Of a DNA stretch of 64,000 bases, positions 26,430 to 34,633 are shown in pieces; the stretch's first letter is position 1; every line of letters starts with the position of its first letter. Below the pieces are notes generated by a model, which worked only from the letters and a program-made list of their open reading frames with translations, searched no databases and was not told the origin of the DNA. The position numbers and the translations under genes were made by a program. Source of the DNA: an uncultured Chitinophagaceae bacterium (GTDB lineage Bacteria > Bacteroidota > Bacteroidia > Chitinophagales > Chitinophagaceae); the NCBI GenBank assembly GCA_903895845.1, contig CAITVK010000109.1:1-64000 (forward strand), in the 5' to 3' direction.

Positions 26430-28082
26430 TTGTTGAGCGTGCATCGAAATAAAATTTATCAAAAAGCTGCTTTAAGTTCATTAAATAGCTGTAGGGGATG
26501 TTTTCTTGGATGCTTCGCATTTATTTGTTTGTTCTTTTCTACAAACAAAACATTCGCTCAAGTAACTTATTTACCTTATTCTTATCAGTTTTATCAAAAA
26601 CTAAATAAAGAAGTTTATTCCTCTTCGGAAGGTTTTCATACTTCCCTAAAACCTTATCTGTTGATTGATTCGGATGCCCTGAAACAGAAATATGATTCGT
26701 TAATGACTCCTCATCCAGTTGATACTACCAAATGGATTATTTATCAGTTATGGTTGGACAGGCATTTATTGAGAGAAGAAAATAAAGACTATACTATTTA
26801 TTTTGACATCTTGCCCGACATAGAACAAGGTCGTCAGATGAATCCAAAAGTAACGACTACACAAAATACACGTGGGGTACAAATGGGTGGAACTGTGGGG
26901 AAAAAGTTTTTCTTTTACAGCAGCCTTTATGAAAATCAGGCAAGATTTGCCGACTACATCAATACCCACATCAATGTTACCAAAATGGTTCCAGGACAAG
27001 CTTATGACAGAACCCTTCCAAAAAGCGACTGGGCTTATGTGACTGGATTGATTGGTTATTCCATTAATAAGGACATCAATGTAGTGATGGGGGAGGACAA
27101 AACTTTTATTGGCGATGGTTACAGATCGGTGCTATTGTCGGATGTTGCAGCACCTTATCCATTACTTAGGTTAAATGCCAACTTAAGGAAGAATATTCAA
27201 TACACTGCTATGTGGGCATACCTTGAAGATCAGAAAGCAAAGCAATTTGACCCCTTTGGCAACAACAGACGTAAATGGGGAACCTTTCATTATATAGACT
27301 GGAACATCAACAAAAAAGCTTCTTTAGGATTCTTCAATGCTATCATCTCAGAAGAAGCTAATGATAGTGGGGCTGGGCATGGTTTTGACCTCAATTTTAT
27401 CAATCCCATCTACTTTACTTCGTCTATCCAGCCACCAAAAACAAAGTCTGTTCCAGATCATACTTTACTTGGGTTGAATGCCAAGTACAATGTTTTGAAC
27501 AAGACAACAGTATATGGACAATTATTGATTGACCAGACTTCACAAGTAAGTTTCGGTAAAAGAAATGCCATTCAGTTGGGTGTAAGAGGCTCTGATTTAT
27601 TTACACTTAAGCGATTGAATTACCTATTGGAGTTTAATACAGCAAAACCTTACACCTATTCCAATGAGAATACTATCGTAACCTACACACATTTAAGTGA
27701 ACCTTTGGGCCATCCTTTTGGAGCAAACTTTAAAGAGTATGTTGTCTTACTTAACTACTCAATCGGGAGATTCGATTTTCAATTGCAGGGAGATTATGCC
27801 TCTTATGGATTGAATACCACAAAAAATTATGGCAAGGATTTGCTGTTGCCTAACAATAAATATCTTCCAAGTGGGGATATCAATACAACAGGTCAAGGAC
27901 TAGCAACAACCTTGCATTATGCAGAAGGGGTGATTGGTTTTATCATCAATCCAAAATATAACTTGAGGTTGGAAGCAAGTGCGTTGGTAAGAGAGGAAAA
28001 GAATTCAACGATGGACAACAAAACGACCCTGATTACATTTGGTTTCAAAGGGAGTTTCAGGAATTTGTATCACGATTTTTAA
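26430..28082 (+). CDS. RemB/Wzi-like outer-membrane beta-barrel protein (copy 1)
   Basis: The product has about 550 residues. No ATG precedes the signal region, so the start is TTG 26430 or 26433 or GTG 26439. The signal peptide spans GCFLGCFAFICLFFSTNKTFAQ-like sequence to about residue 44. The mature part is rich in aromatic-ended strands and carries VVMGEDKTFIGDGYRSVLLSD near 222, which resembles the WGxGYRGxLLLSDxAxP block of Wzi-type capsule-assembly and RemB gliding-motility proteins. It ends in a barrel-like strand, SFRNLYHDF. It and the next gene are tandem paralogues, 21 bases apart. A role in surface polysaccharide handling or gliding is inferred. Confidence 0.7.
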   Translation: MLSVHRNKIYQKAALSSLNSCRGCFLGCFAFICLFFSTNKTFAQVTYLPYSYQFYQKLNKEVYSSSEGFHTSLKPYLLIDSDALKQKYDSLMTPHPVDTTKWIIYQLWLDRHLLREENKDYTIYFDILPDIEQGRQMNPKVTTTQNTRGVQMGGTVGKKFFFYSSLYENQARFADYINTHINVTKMVPGQAYDRTLPKSDWAYVTGLIGYSINKDINVVMGEDKTFIGDGYRSVLLSDVAAPYPLLRLNANLRKNIQYTAMWAYLEDQKAKQFDPFGNNRRKWGTFHYIDWNINKKASLGFFNAIISEEANDSGAGHGFDLNFINPIYFTSSIQPPKTKSVPDHTLLGLNAKYNVLNKTTVYGQLLIDQTSQVSFGKRNAIQLGVRGSDLFTLKRLNYLLEFNTAKPYTYSNENTIVTYTHLSEPLGHPFGANFKEYVVLLNYSIGRFDFQLQGDYASYGLNTTKNYGKDLLLPNNKYLPSGDINTTGQGLATTLHYAEGVIGFIINPKYNLRLEASALVREEKNSTMDNKTTLITFGFKGSFRNLYHDF

Positions 28083-28103
28083 TGGGCTTTATCACATTCT
28101 TTT

Positions 28104-29717
28104 ATGTACAACAACTATATTTCAAAATACTTTAGGAGTCTGACTGTGCTGATTGTTTTATTAGTTATTCAGGGTACACAATTTAGTGTAAAGGCGCAGT
28201 CTGTCTATCAGCCTTATTCCTTTTCTTACGATCAAAACTTCAATCAATATCTCTACTCAACCCAAACAAGGGAACATACTGCCTTGAAACCTTTGTTGAT
28301 GGGAGACTCTCTGATTAGAAATCACTTCGACTCGGCATTAAACAATAATCAATTGGTATTGGGTAAAAGCAAATTCTTTAATGAGCATCAGATCATTAAT
28401 AAAAAGCCTGCTTCTACTTTTTATGCCGATGTGTTGCCCAATTTTATGGGTAGCAACAATACGTACCTCGCTTCCTTAGGTGTGCAAGCAGGGGGAACAA
28501 TCGGGGATAAGTTTTCTTATTATGCCTCTATTTATCAAAATAGCGAAACTGTTCCCGACTATATCAATACTTATATTAACCAAACTGGGATTATTCCAGG
28601 TCAGGCCACTGCAAATAAAACAGGAACCAATACATACAACTGGACTTATGTTACTGCTCTGGCTTCCTACACGCCTAGTAAGTATTTGAATATTGCTGTC
28701 GGACGCGACAAGAACTTTATTGGGGATGGTTATCGTTCTTTGTTATTGTCGGATTATGCCTCACCTTATCTTTTCCTCCGGTTAACGGCTACGCTTGGTA
28801 ATATTCGTTTTATGTCGATGTTGTCTTACATGAACGACCCTGCCTCTACTTCTCAATATGGAATTAACAGAAAGAAGTTTGGTGTTTTTCATTATTTAGA
28901 CTGGAATGTGTCTAAACGTATTTCTGTTGGGTTATTTGAAAACGTAATTGGATTCTACACAGATGACAATGGTGCAAAGCGTCCTTTTGATTTTTATTAC
29001 CTGAATCCCTTGATCGTAATGAAGCCTATCAATAACTCTAGTAACGACCCCGACAAGTCTTTGCTTGGGCTTACTGGTAAATTGAAATTGAGTAGTCATC
29101 TTACTGTTTATACCCAGTTCTCTTTGAATGAATTTAACTCTAAAGATTTGTTCCCGGATGATGGTAGTTATACCAATAAATACGGCTATCAGTTTGGTTT
29201 GAGAGGAAACAATTTGTTTGGTGTAAAAGGATTGAACTACCTTGTTGAAAGTAATAATGTGCGTCCGTTTACTTATTCTGCTAGGTCTGCTATAGAAAAT
29301 TATTCAGAAAATGGCGAACCTCTTGCACATCCTTGGGGAGCCAACTTTAGGGAAGTAGTTGGCTTGATTAATTATCAGCACAATAGGTGGAGCTTTAGTT
29401 TTGAAGCAGACTATGCCAAATATGGACTAGATACAAGCGGACTTGATTATGGTAAAAATATATTTATTGTTTATAGCAAGTACGCCAAATTTTTAGGTAA
29501 CAATATTGGTCAGGGATTGGGTACTAAAATGTTATTTCTTGAAGGAAAAGTTGCATTTTTACTAAATCCAAAATATAATTTGCGATTGGAAATAGATGCT
29601 TTGTATCGTTCGGACAAGAATTATCAGTTTGATGATAAAACAAGTCTGCTATCTGTTGGGTTAAAGAGTTCTTTTCGCAATTTATACACAGATATAGTGA
29701 GTTTCAAGACGCATTAA
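28104..29717 (+). CDS. RemB/Wzi-like outer-membrane beta-barrel protein (copy 2)
   Basis: The product has 537 residues, with a signal peptide ending near FSVKAQ. It is collinear with the preceding gene: HTALKPLL, QAGGTIGDKFSYYASIYQN, DYINTYIN, VGRDKNFIGDGYRSLLLSD, KFGVFHYLDWN, GEPLAHPWGANFREVV and the terminal SFRNLYTD all have counterparts there. It therefore arose by tandem duplication followed by clear divergence. Both are expected in the outer membrane and may form a functional pair. Confidence 0.7.
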   Translation: MYNNYISKYFRSLTVLIVLLVIQGTQFSVKAQSVYQPYSFSYDQNFNQYLYSTQTREHTALKPLLMGDSLIRNHFDSALNNNQLVLGKSKFFNEHQIINKKPASTFYADVLPNFMGSNNTYLASLGVQAGGTIGDKFSYYASIYQNSETVPDYINTYINQTGIIPGQATANKTGTNTYNWTYVTALASYTPSKYLNIAVGRDKNFIGDGYRSLLLSDYASPYLFLRLTATLGNIRFMSMLSYMNDPASTSQYGINRKKFGVFHYLDWNVSKRISVGLFENVIGFYTDDNGAKRPFDFYYLNPLIVMKPINNSSNDPDKSLLGLTGKLKLSSHLTVYTQFSLNEFNSKDLFPDDGSYTNKYGYQFGLRGNNLFGVKGLNYLVESNNVRPFTYSARSAIENYSENGEPLAHPWGANFREVVGLINYQHNRWSFSFEADYAKYGLDTSGLDYGKNIFIVYSKYAKFLGNNIGQGLGTKMLFLEGKVAFLLNPKYNLRLEIDALYRSDKNYQFDDKTSLLSVGLKSSFRNLYTDIVSFKTH

Positions 29718-29810
29718 TATCATTTGTTGCATTTGGAGCAATGATGTGTTTAAATTGATAAATGCAAATCTTTTATTTTTTTTATCATTGCAGGTATTAA
29801 AGGTTGAATT

Positions 29811-30656
29811 ATGGCAAAGAAAGTAGTAAGCGTTTACGGAGATATTTCTATTAAGTCCCCTTTTAATAGCGATCAACTTATTATAGAAATTAGCAACTAC
29901 CATATTGCATGCATGGTTAAGTTGTCCATCAAAGGGGAACTTTCTGCAGTAGAAGTGTACACTTTTAATAGCTATGAAGAGGAATGGTACGATATATTTC
30001 AGGACATCAGGACGAAGTCTAAGATTTTAAACAGGGGCTTTATTGATACACGCGTTTATTTTAATTTGCCTGAAACCGTATTGATTCCTGATAATCTGTT
30101 TAAGGAATCGACTGCTACGGAATACTTACAATTAATACATGGCGACATCATCAATCAGGTAGTAAAAACTGAAGCAGTAGATGTAAATCCGGGTATTACT
30201 GTTGCCACTAAAGTAAAACGAGGATTGATTGATGCAGTAAATAGTAATCTGATGATGATTACGATGCACAATAGTCACAGGGCATTTATAGAAAATCTGA
30301 TGAATCCTAAAAGAACGTACAATCATTCTTTACTCAAAGCCCAGTTGTACAATGATGAGATACTGATTGGGTTGGTTTATAATAGTCAGTTGCTGATTGT
30401 ACAATTATACGAACAACATACCCCCGAAGATATTTTATATCACTTGCTAAATGTGCTGCATCAATATAGTCTGAAGCCCGAAGAGACCACTTTGGAACTT
30501 TCTGGTGATATAGAATTGAAGACACCGCTGTATGAGAATCTTAGAAAGGTTTTCCCAAGAATTACGTTCGATAATCCAAGTGAGGAACTGATGAAGTTGC
30601 ATGACTTTACCAAATATCCAAAGCATTATCTCACCCCAATCTTGAATTTGAGTTAA
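29811..30656 (+). CDS. DUF3822-family protein
   Basis: The 281-residue cytoplasmic protein has no signal peptide or membrane segment. Motifs seen are QLIIEISNYHIACMV, SYEEEWYDIFQDI, FNLPETVLIPDNLF, LLNVLHQYSLKPEETTLELS and a conserved-looking end HDFTKYPKHYL. DUF3822 proteins of Bacteroidota typically sit directly upstream of rsmD, as here. The function is unknown. The linkage suggests a task near rRNA methylation or the following cofactor genes, but this is inference. Confidence 0.8.
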   Translation: MAKKVVSVYGDISIKSPFNSDQLIIEISNYHIACMVKLSIKGELSAVEVYTFNSYEEEWYDIFQDIRTKSKILNRGFIDTRVYFNLPETVLIPDNLFKESTATEYLQLIHGDIINQVVKTEAVDVNPGITVATKVKRGLIDAVNSNLMMITMHNSHRAFIENLMNPKRTYNHSLLKAQLYNDEILIGLVYNSQLLIVQLYEQHTPEDILYHLLNVLHQYSLKPEETTLELSGDIELKTPLYENLRKVFPRITFDNPSEELMKLHDFTKYPKHYLTPILNLS

Positions 30657-30669
30657 GGCTTTATTTGTG

Positions 30670-30741
30670 TTAAATTTTGTATTTTAAATTCTTAATTAAG
30701 ATACAGATAACGTCATTTAAAACTTAAAATACAAAATTTAA
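30670..30741. repeat. Intergenic hairpin, AATTTTGTA-word type
   Basis: A perfect 18-bp inverted repeat, TTAAATTTTGTATTTTAA (30670-30687) with 30724-30741, lies in the gap between DUF3822 and rsmD, 12 bases before the rsmD ATG. Confidence 0.85.
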
Positions 30742-30752
30742 AATAGCAAACA

Positions 30753-31295
30753 ATGCGAATTATTTCTGGCAAATATGGTGGTCGTCGCATTAGTCCGCCT
30801 GCTTCTATGCCACATACAAGACCGACTACGGATATTGCCAAAGAAGGACTTTTCAATATTTTACAACACCGCATAGACTTCGAAGATGCAAAGACACTCG
30901 ATTTGTTTGGTGGTACTGGTTGCATTAGTTATGAGTTGGCTTCAAGAGGAGCTAGTTCATTGACTATCTTAGAGAAAGACAGCATCATGCAGGCATTCAT
31001 CAAAAAGAATATCGAGATGCTGAAAATAGAAAATGCCAAGGTTATTCAGATGGATGTGTTTAGTTATATGAATACTTGTACAGAAAGCTTCGATTTTATT
31101 TTTGCTGGCCCCCCTTATGCGTTGAATACAATTGATGAGATTCCTAAGATTATCATCACTAGAAAGCTGATTGCACCCGAAGGATTCTTTGTACTAGAAC
31201 ATACCCCCCGCAATAATTATGAAGCATACCCCGGCTTTAGCTTTCAAAGAAATTATGGAACGACGGTTTTCTCTTTTTTTGAACCAGCAGTTTAA
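30753..31295 (+). CDS. rsmD: 16S rRNA (guanine966-N2)-methyltransferase RsmD, motif IV altered
   Basis: The 180-residue SAM-dependent methyltransferase modifies G966 of 16S rRNA during 30S assembly. It shows the RsmD N-terminus MRIISGKYGGRRISPP and TRPTTDIAKEGLFNIL, the SAM-binding LDLFGGTGCISYELASRGA and the acidic loop LEKDSIM. The catalytic motif IV, normally DPPY or DPPF, reads AGPPYAL here: residue 119 is Gly (GGC) in place of Asp. A single G-for-A change from GAC would explain it. The remainder looks intact, so the protein may be impaired, or the base could be a sequencing error. Confidence 0.92.
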   Translation: MRIISGKYGGRRISPPASMPHTRPTTDIAKEGLFNILQHRIDFEDAKTLDLFGGTGCISYELASRGASSLTILEKDSIMQAFIKKNIEMLKIENAKVIQMDVFSYMNTCTESFDFIFAGPPYALNTIDEIPKIIITRKLIAPEGFFVLEHTPRNNYEAYPGFSFQRNYGTTVFSFFEPAV

Positions 31296-31296
31296 T

Positions 31297-31368
31297 TGAT
31301 AATTTATAATTGACAATTGATACTTTTTGCTTTCACTCATAACTCATAATTCATAACTCATAATTAAA
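31297..31368. repeat. ACTCATA/ATTGACA-word repeat before bioD
   Basis: AATTGATAATTTATAATTGA-type words are followed by CACTCATAACTCATAATTCA and further copies, a 7-base period. The repeat ends at the A-run before the bioD ATG. The same words appear inside the bioD coding sequence at 31637-31670. Confidence 0.8.
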
Positions 31369-31370
31369 AA

Positions 31371-32006
31371 ATGGCTTCCATTTTTATTACTGGCATCGGA
31401 ACAGCAATAGGTAAAACGGTAGTGAGTGCCATCATTACCGAAGCATTGGAAGCTGATTATTGGAAACCTATCCAAGCAGGCTTTGAGGATGGGACGGATG
31501 CGTTGCAGGTAGGTTCGCTAATCTCCAATACAAAAACGATTATTCATCCCGAAGTATATAAGTTGCAGATGCCCGCTTCTCCACATATTGCTGCAAGGGA
31601 GGAGGGGGTTTCTATTAATTTGGGGAAGATAGTGCGTCACTCATCACTCATCACTCATAACTCATCACTTGTTATTGAGGGTGCCGGCGGCATCCTAGTG
31701 CCCTTAAATGACAATGAATTTGTAATAGATTTGATTGAGCAATTGGGGGCAAAAGTCATTTTGGTAAGCAGGAATTATTTAGGAAGTATCAATCATTCTT
31801 TGTTGACGGCAGCTATTTGTAAGCAAAGGAATATTGATGTAATTGGTTGGATATTTAATGATCAATACCTAGATTACGAAGAAGAGATAGTTCGTTGGAC
31901 GGGCTATCCCAAGATTGCTTCGATTCCATTGGCTGAAAAAATAGATAAGGCATTTGTTTTGCAGCAGGCGGGTTTGGTAAGGGAGGGGCTTTTAAAGTGT
32001 CTGTAA
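31371..32006 (+). CDS. bioD: Dethiobiotin synthetase with repeat-derived segment
   Basis: The 211-residue ATP-dependent carboxylase closes the ureido ring of dethiobiotin. The P-loop GIGTAIGKT spans residues 8-16, KPIQAG follows near 32, SPHIAAREEG near 70 supplies substrate-site residues, and the EGAGGILVPL signature is near 102. Just before that signature the segment HSSLITHNSSLV is encoded by ACTCATC/ACTCATA repeat words identical in type to the intergenic repeat upstream, so a repeat has entered the gene in frame. The length stays normal for the family. No other biotin gene is in the window. Confidence 0.93.
   Translation: MASIFITGIGTAIGKTVVSAIITEALEADYWKPIQAGFEDGTDALQVGSLISNTKTIIHPEVYKLQMPASPHIAAREEGVSINLGKIVRHSSLITHNSSLVIEGAGGILVPLNDNEFVIDLIEQLGAKVILVSRNYLGSINHSLLTAAICKQRNIDVIGWIFNDQYLDYEEEIVRWTGYPKIASIPLAEKIDKAFVLQQAGLVREGLLKCL
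31637..31670. repeat. ACTCATC-word repeat inside bioD
   Basis: Four to five 7-base words (ACTCATC, ACTCATC, ACTCATA, ACTCATC) run in tandem within the coding sequence and encode a Ser/Leu/His-rich loop before the EGAGG motif. Confidence 0.9.
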
Positions 32007-32019
32007 GTAGTATCTTGTT

Positions 32020-32215
32020 CCAATAAGGATATTCTTTCTGTTGAAAAGAATATCTTTCTTGATGAAAAGGATATTCTTTTTGGGAAAAAGAATATTGTTC
32101 TTGGGAAAAAGGATATTGTTTTTAGCAAAAAGAATATTGTTCTTGGTGAAAAGGATATTGTTCTTGGTGAAAAGGATATTGTTCTTTGGAAAAAGAATAT
32201 CCTTCTTGGGAGAAA
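32020..32215. repeat. 21-bp tandem array, 9 copies
   Basis: The core GGATATT or GAATATT recurs at 32027, 32048, 32069, 32090, 32111, 32132, 32153, 32174 and 32195, exactly 21 bases apart, each with an AAAA tract before it and a CTTGG-like block after it. The array lies between bioD and the cyclo-ligase gene on the same strand. Frames on both strands are open through it; none is called as a gene. Confidence 0.95.
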
Positions 32216-32266
32216 AGAAATAGGGATTTGGAACGATAGCACTCAAATTTGGTAGAAATATACGCG

Positions 32267-32836
32267 ATGACTAAGAAAGAACTTAGGCAAATTTATAAGC
32301 AGAAACGGCTAGGCATCTCTTCGAAAGAAAAGTTGAAACTAGACGATTTACTATTATTGCAATTACAGACATTCAACTTCGAAGGGGTTAAGTCTGTATT
32401 GACTTATTGGCCAATGGCAAATATGGCAGAGCCAAATACGCATTTGTTTACGGGTTATTTGCGTCATTTTGTACCCGATTTAAAGATTGCTTATCCTGTC
32501 AGCAACTTTAAATACAATACGATGCAGGCTATTTTGATTGATGAAGATACTGTTTATACAACCAACAGCTTTGGTGTGACAGAACCAAAAGAGGGAAAAC
32601 TAATCAGTCCGATAGAGTTGGATTTAGTGTTTGTTCCCAACCTCATCTGTGATAACCAAGGCTTTAGAGTGGGTTATGGCAAAGGTTTTTATGATAAATA
32701 TTTGTCCCAATGCAGTGAAAACGTCACTTTGATAGGATTCAATTACTTTGCACCTGTGGAAATAATTGCCGATAAGGATGATTTTGACATACCTTTAAAT
32801 TATTGTATCACGCCCGAAGAGGTATTTGAGTTTTAG
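32267..32836 (+). CDS. fau: 5-formyltetrahydrofolate cyclo-ligase
   Basis: The product has 189 residues from the ATG at 32267 (MTKKELRQIYKQKR); an in-frame TTG at 32249 is less likely. It converts 5-formyl-THF to 5,10-methenyl-THF using ATP. The marks are the N-terminal KKELRQIYKQKRLGIS, TYWPMANMAEPNT near 49 and the nucleotide-binding GFRVGYGKGFYDKYL near 139. It is 27 bases upstream of the AAA-ATPase gene. Confidence 0.93.
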   Translation: MTKKELRQIYKQKRLGISSKEKLKLDDLLLLQLQTFNFEGVKSVLTYWPMANMAEPNTHLFTGYLRHFVPDLKIAYPVSNFKYNTMQAILIDEDTVYTTNSFGVTEPKEGKLISPIELDLVFVPNLICDNQGFRVGYGKGFYDKYLSQCSENVTLIGFNYFAPVEIIADKDDFDIPLNYCITPEEVFEF

Positions 32837-32863
32837 TTTGTAAATAATAAATGATAGTATAAA

Positions 32864-34006
32864 ATGCTTAATTCACTTGAGATAAAAAATTTCTGCAACC
32901 TAAAAGAGTTGAAGATAAATTCTTTGGGGAATGTAAATCTTATTACTGGCAAAAACAATACTGGTAAATCAACCTTGTTGGAAGCAATTGCAATTTATGC
33001 AGCGAAAGGTGATTTGAATTTACTTTATCAGCTTCTGAATGAAAGAGGAGAGAATTATAGGCAGACTGATACCAACAAAGACGCAACAGAAATAAACTTA
33101 AAAGCACTATCTTCTTTTTTCCCAAATAGAAATATTGGCTTTGGTGAAAATGATTCAATTTCAATTGGAACAATAGATAATACTCTTTTTGGCGAGCAAC
33201 AGTCGAATGATGATTTTGTAGCTATAAGGTTTCTTAAGTACTTGGATGAGGATAAAAATGAAATTAATAACGAATCAAATCGAAGAACAATTCAAACAAA
33301 ACTATTTAGTACAAATAATCAAGAATCTGTTTTTGTTGATTATAATATTGGATTAGAAATTCGTATTGGTAGTAGTTCTTATACATTTCCATTAAACCGC
33401 GAACGACCTTACAGAATGCTTCTTCGAACTGTTGGATACATTGATAATTTTCAATTCATAAAAACTAAAAATATTGATAGAGACATTAATGGAAAATTAT
33501 GGGATAATATCACACTTTCAGATAAAGAAGCTTATGTTATTGATGCGTTAAGAATTATCGAACCAGAAGTAGAGAGGATTGCTTTTATTGAAGAAGGAAC
33601 CCGGGAGAGGGCTGCGGTTGTGAAATCAAAAGCTAATAATTCAGTAGTTCCTCTAAAAAGCATGGGTGATGGTATAAACAGGATTCTTACCATCATTTTG
33701 GCTTTAGTAAATGCTGATAATGGTTACTTATTAATTGATGAGTTTGAAAATGGGTTGCATCATTCTGTGCAGGAAAAGTTGTGGGAGATAATTTTTTATC
33801 TTTCTAAGAAACTAAATGTTCAAGTATTTGCTACAACCCATAGCGAGGATTGTATAAGAGGTTTTGAAGAGGCATTAAATGGGAATAAGGACAAGTTGGA
33901 CGGGAAGCTCATTCGTCTTGACTTAAAAAAAGGTGTGATAAGACCTGTTGAATTTAATTCAGAGGAATTGAAAATTGTTAGTGATGGAAATATTGAAATA
34001 AGATAG
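32864..34006 (+). CDS. AAA-family (OLD/AAA15-21-like) ATPase of a two-gene system
   Basis: The 380-residue SMC/OLD-type ATPase starts MLNSLEIKNFCNLKEL. Walker A is GKNNTGKST (29-37), an ABC-signature-like stretch is LKSMGDGINRIL (264-275), Walker B is LLIDEFENGLH (289-299), and the H-loop is ATTHSEDC with His326. A charged, low-complexity middle (about 60-215) replaces a long coiled coil. There is no fused nuclease domain; the DUF3226 Toprim-like gene starts one base after its stop. The pair resembles split OLD or PARIS-like anti-phage systems (AAA15 ATPase plus Toprim-type effector). That function is inference from architecture. The genes sit between housekeeping fau and lpxK. Confidence 0.85.
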   Translation: MLNSLEIKNFCNLKELKINSLGNVNLITGKNNTGKSTLLEAIAIYAAKGDLNLLYQLLNERGENYRQTDTNKDATEINLKALSSFFPNRNIGFGENDSISIGTIDNTLFGEQQSNDDFVAIRFLKYLDEDKNEINNESNRRTIQTKLFSTNNQESVFVDYNIGLEIRIGSSSYTFPLNRERPYRMLLRTVGYIDNFQFIKTKNIDRDINGKLWDNITLSDKEAYVIDALRIIEPEVERIAFIEEGTRERAAVVKSKANNSVVPLKSMGDGINRILTIILALVNADNGYLLIDEFENGLHHSVQEKLWEIIFYLSKKLNVQVFATTHSEDCIRGFEEALNGNKDKLDGKLIRLDLKKGVIRPVEFNSEELKIVSDGNIEIR

Positions 34007-34007
34007 A

Positions 34008-34622
34008 ATGAGCAAAAAAACTAAACAACTTTTAGTAGAAGGGAATGATGATTTTCACACGATTATGGCTCTTAGTCAAAAATTTAAGATTAATGAGAAC
34101 TTTGATATAGTTGATTGCAAAGGTATTGATACGCTTTTTGCAGAATTGCCAGTAAGGCTCAGACAACCAGGGATTGATACTTTGGCAATAATTGTTGATG
34201 CAGATACTGAAATAAACAATCGCTGGAGTACAATAAAATCTATATTCTTTAAAAGTGGAATTGTTATACCTGATGAAATAAATGCAGGAGGATTAATAGT
34301 AAAGTCAGAAGATATTACTATTGGCGTTTGGATAATGCCAAATAATAAACTCAACGGAATGTTGGAAGATTTTATTTCTTTTTTAATTCCGAAAGAAGAT
34401 GAACTTTTGCCCATTGCTCAACAAACTTTGGAGACAATAGAAAGTAGAACTTTGAATAAATATATTACATCTCATAAATCAAAAGCTCTAATTCACTCTT
34501 GGTTAGCTTGGCAGGAAAGTCCAGGTACACCAATGGGGCAAGCCATTACAAAGAAGTTTCTAACTACTGATGAAGCAACCTGTCAAAAACTGATGGGTTG
34601 GTTACAGACTGTTTTTCAATAA
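34008..34622 (+). CDS. DUF3226 Toprim-like protein, partner of the ATPase
   Basis: The 204-residue product shows a Toprim-like pattern: E11 in LLVEGNDDF, the Asp pair D64 and D66 in IIVDADTE, and an acidic E120-D121 in LNGMLEDF. DUF3226 belongs, with DUF4435, to the OLD-type Toprim group, which includes nucleases. The C-terminal SHKSKALIHSWLAWQESPGTP is typical of the family. Its start is one base from the ATPase stop, so the two are translationally coupled. It is the likely nuclease or effector of a two-component system. Catalysis is not proven by the sequence. Confidence 0.82.
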   Translation: MSKKTKQLLVEGNDDFHTIMALSQKFKINENFDIVDCKGIDTLFAELPVRLRQPGIDTLAIIVDADTEINNRWSTIKSIFFKSGIVIPDEINAGGLIVKSEDITIGVWIMPNNKLNGMLEDFISFLIPKEDELLPIAQQTLETIESRTLNKYITSHKSKALIHSWLAWQESPGTPMGQAITKKFLTTDEATCQKLMGWLQTVFQ

Positions 34623-34633
34623 AGTTTTTTTAC

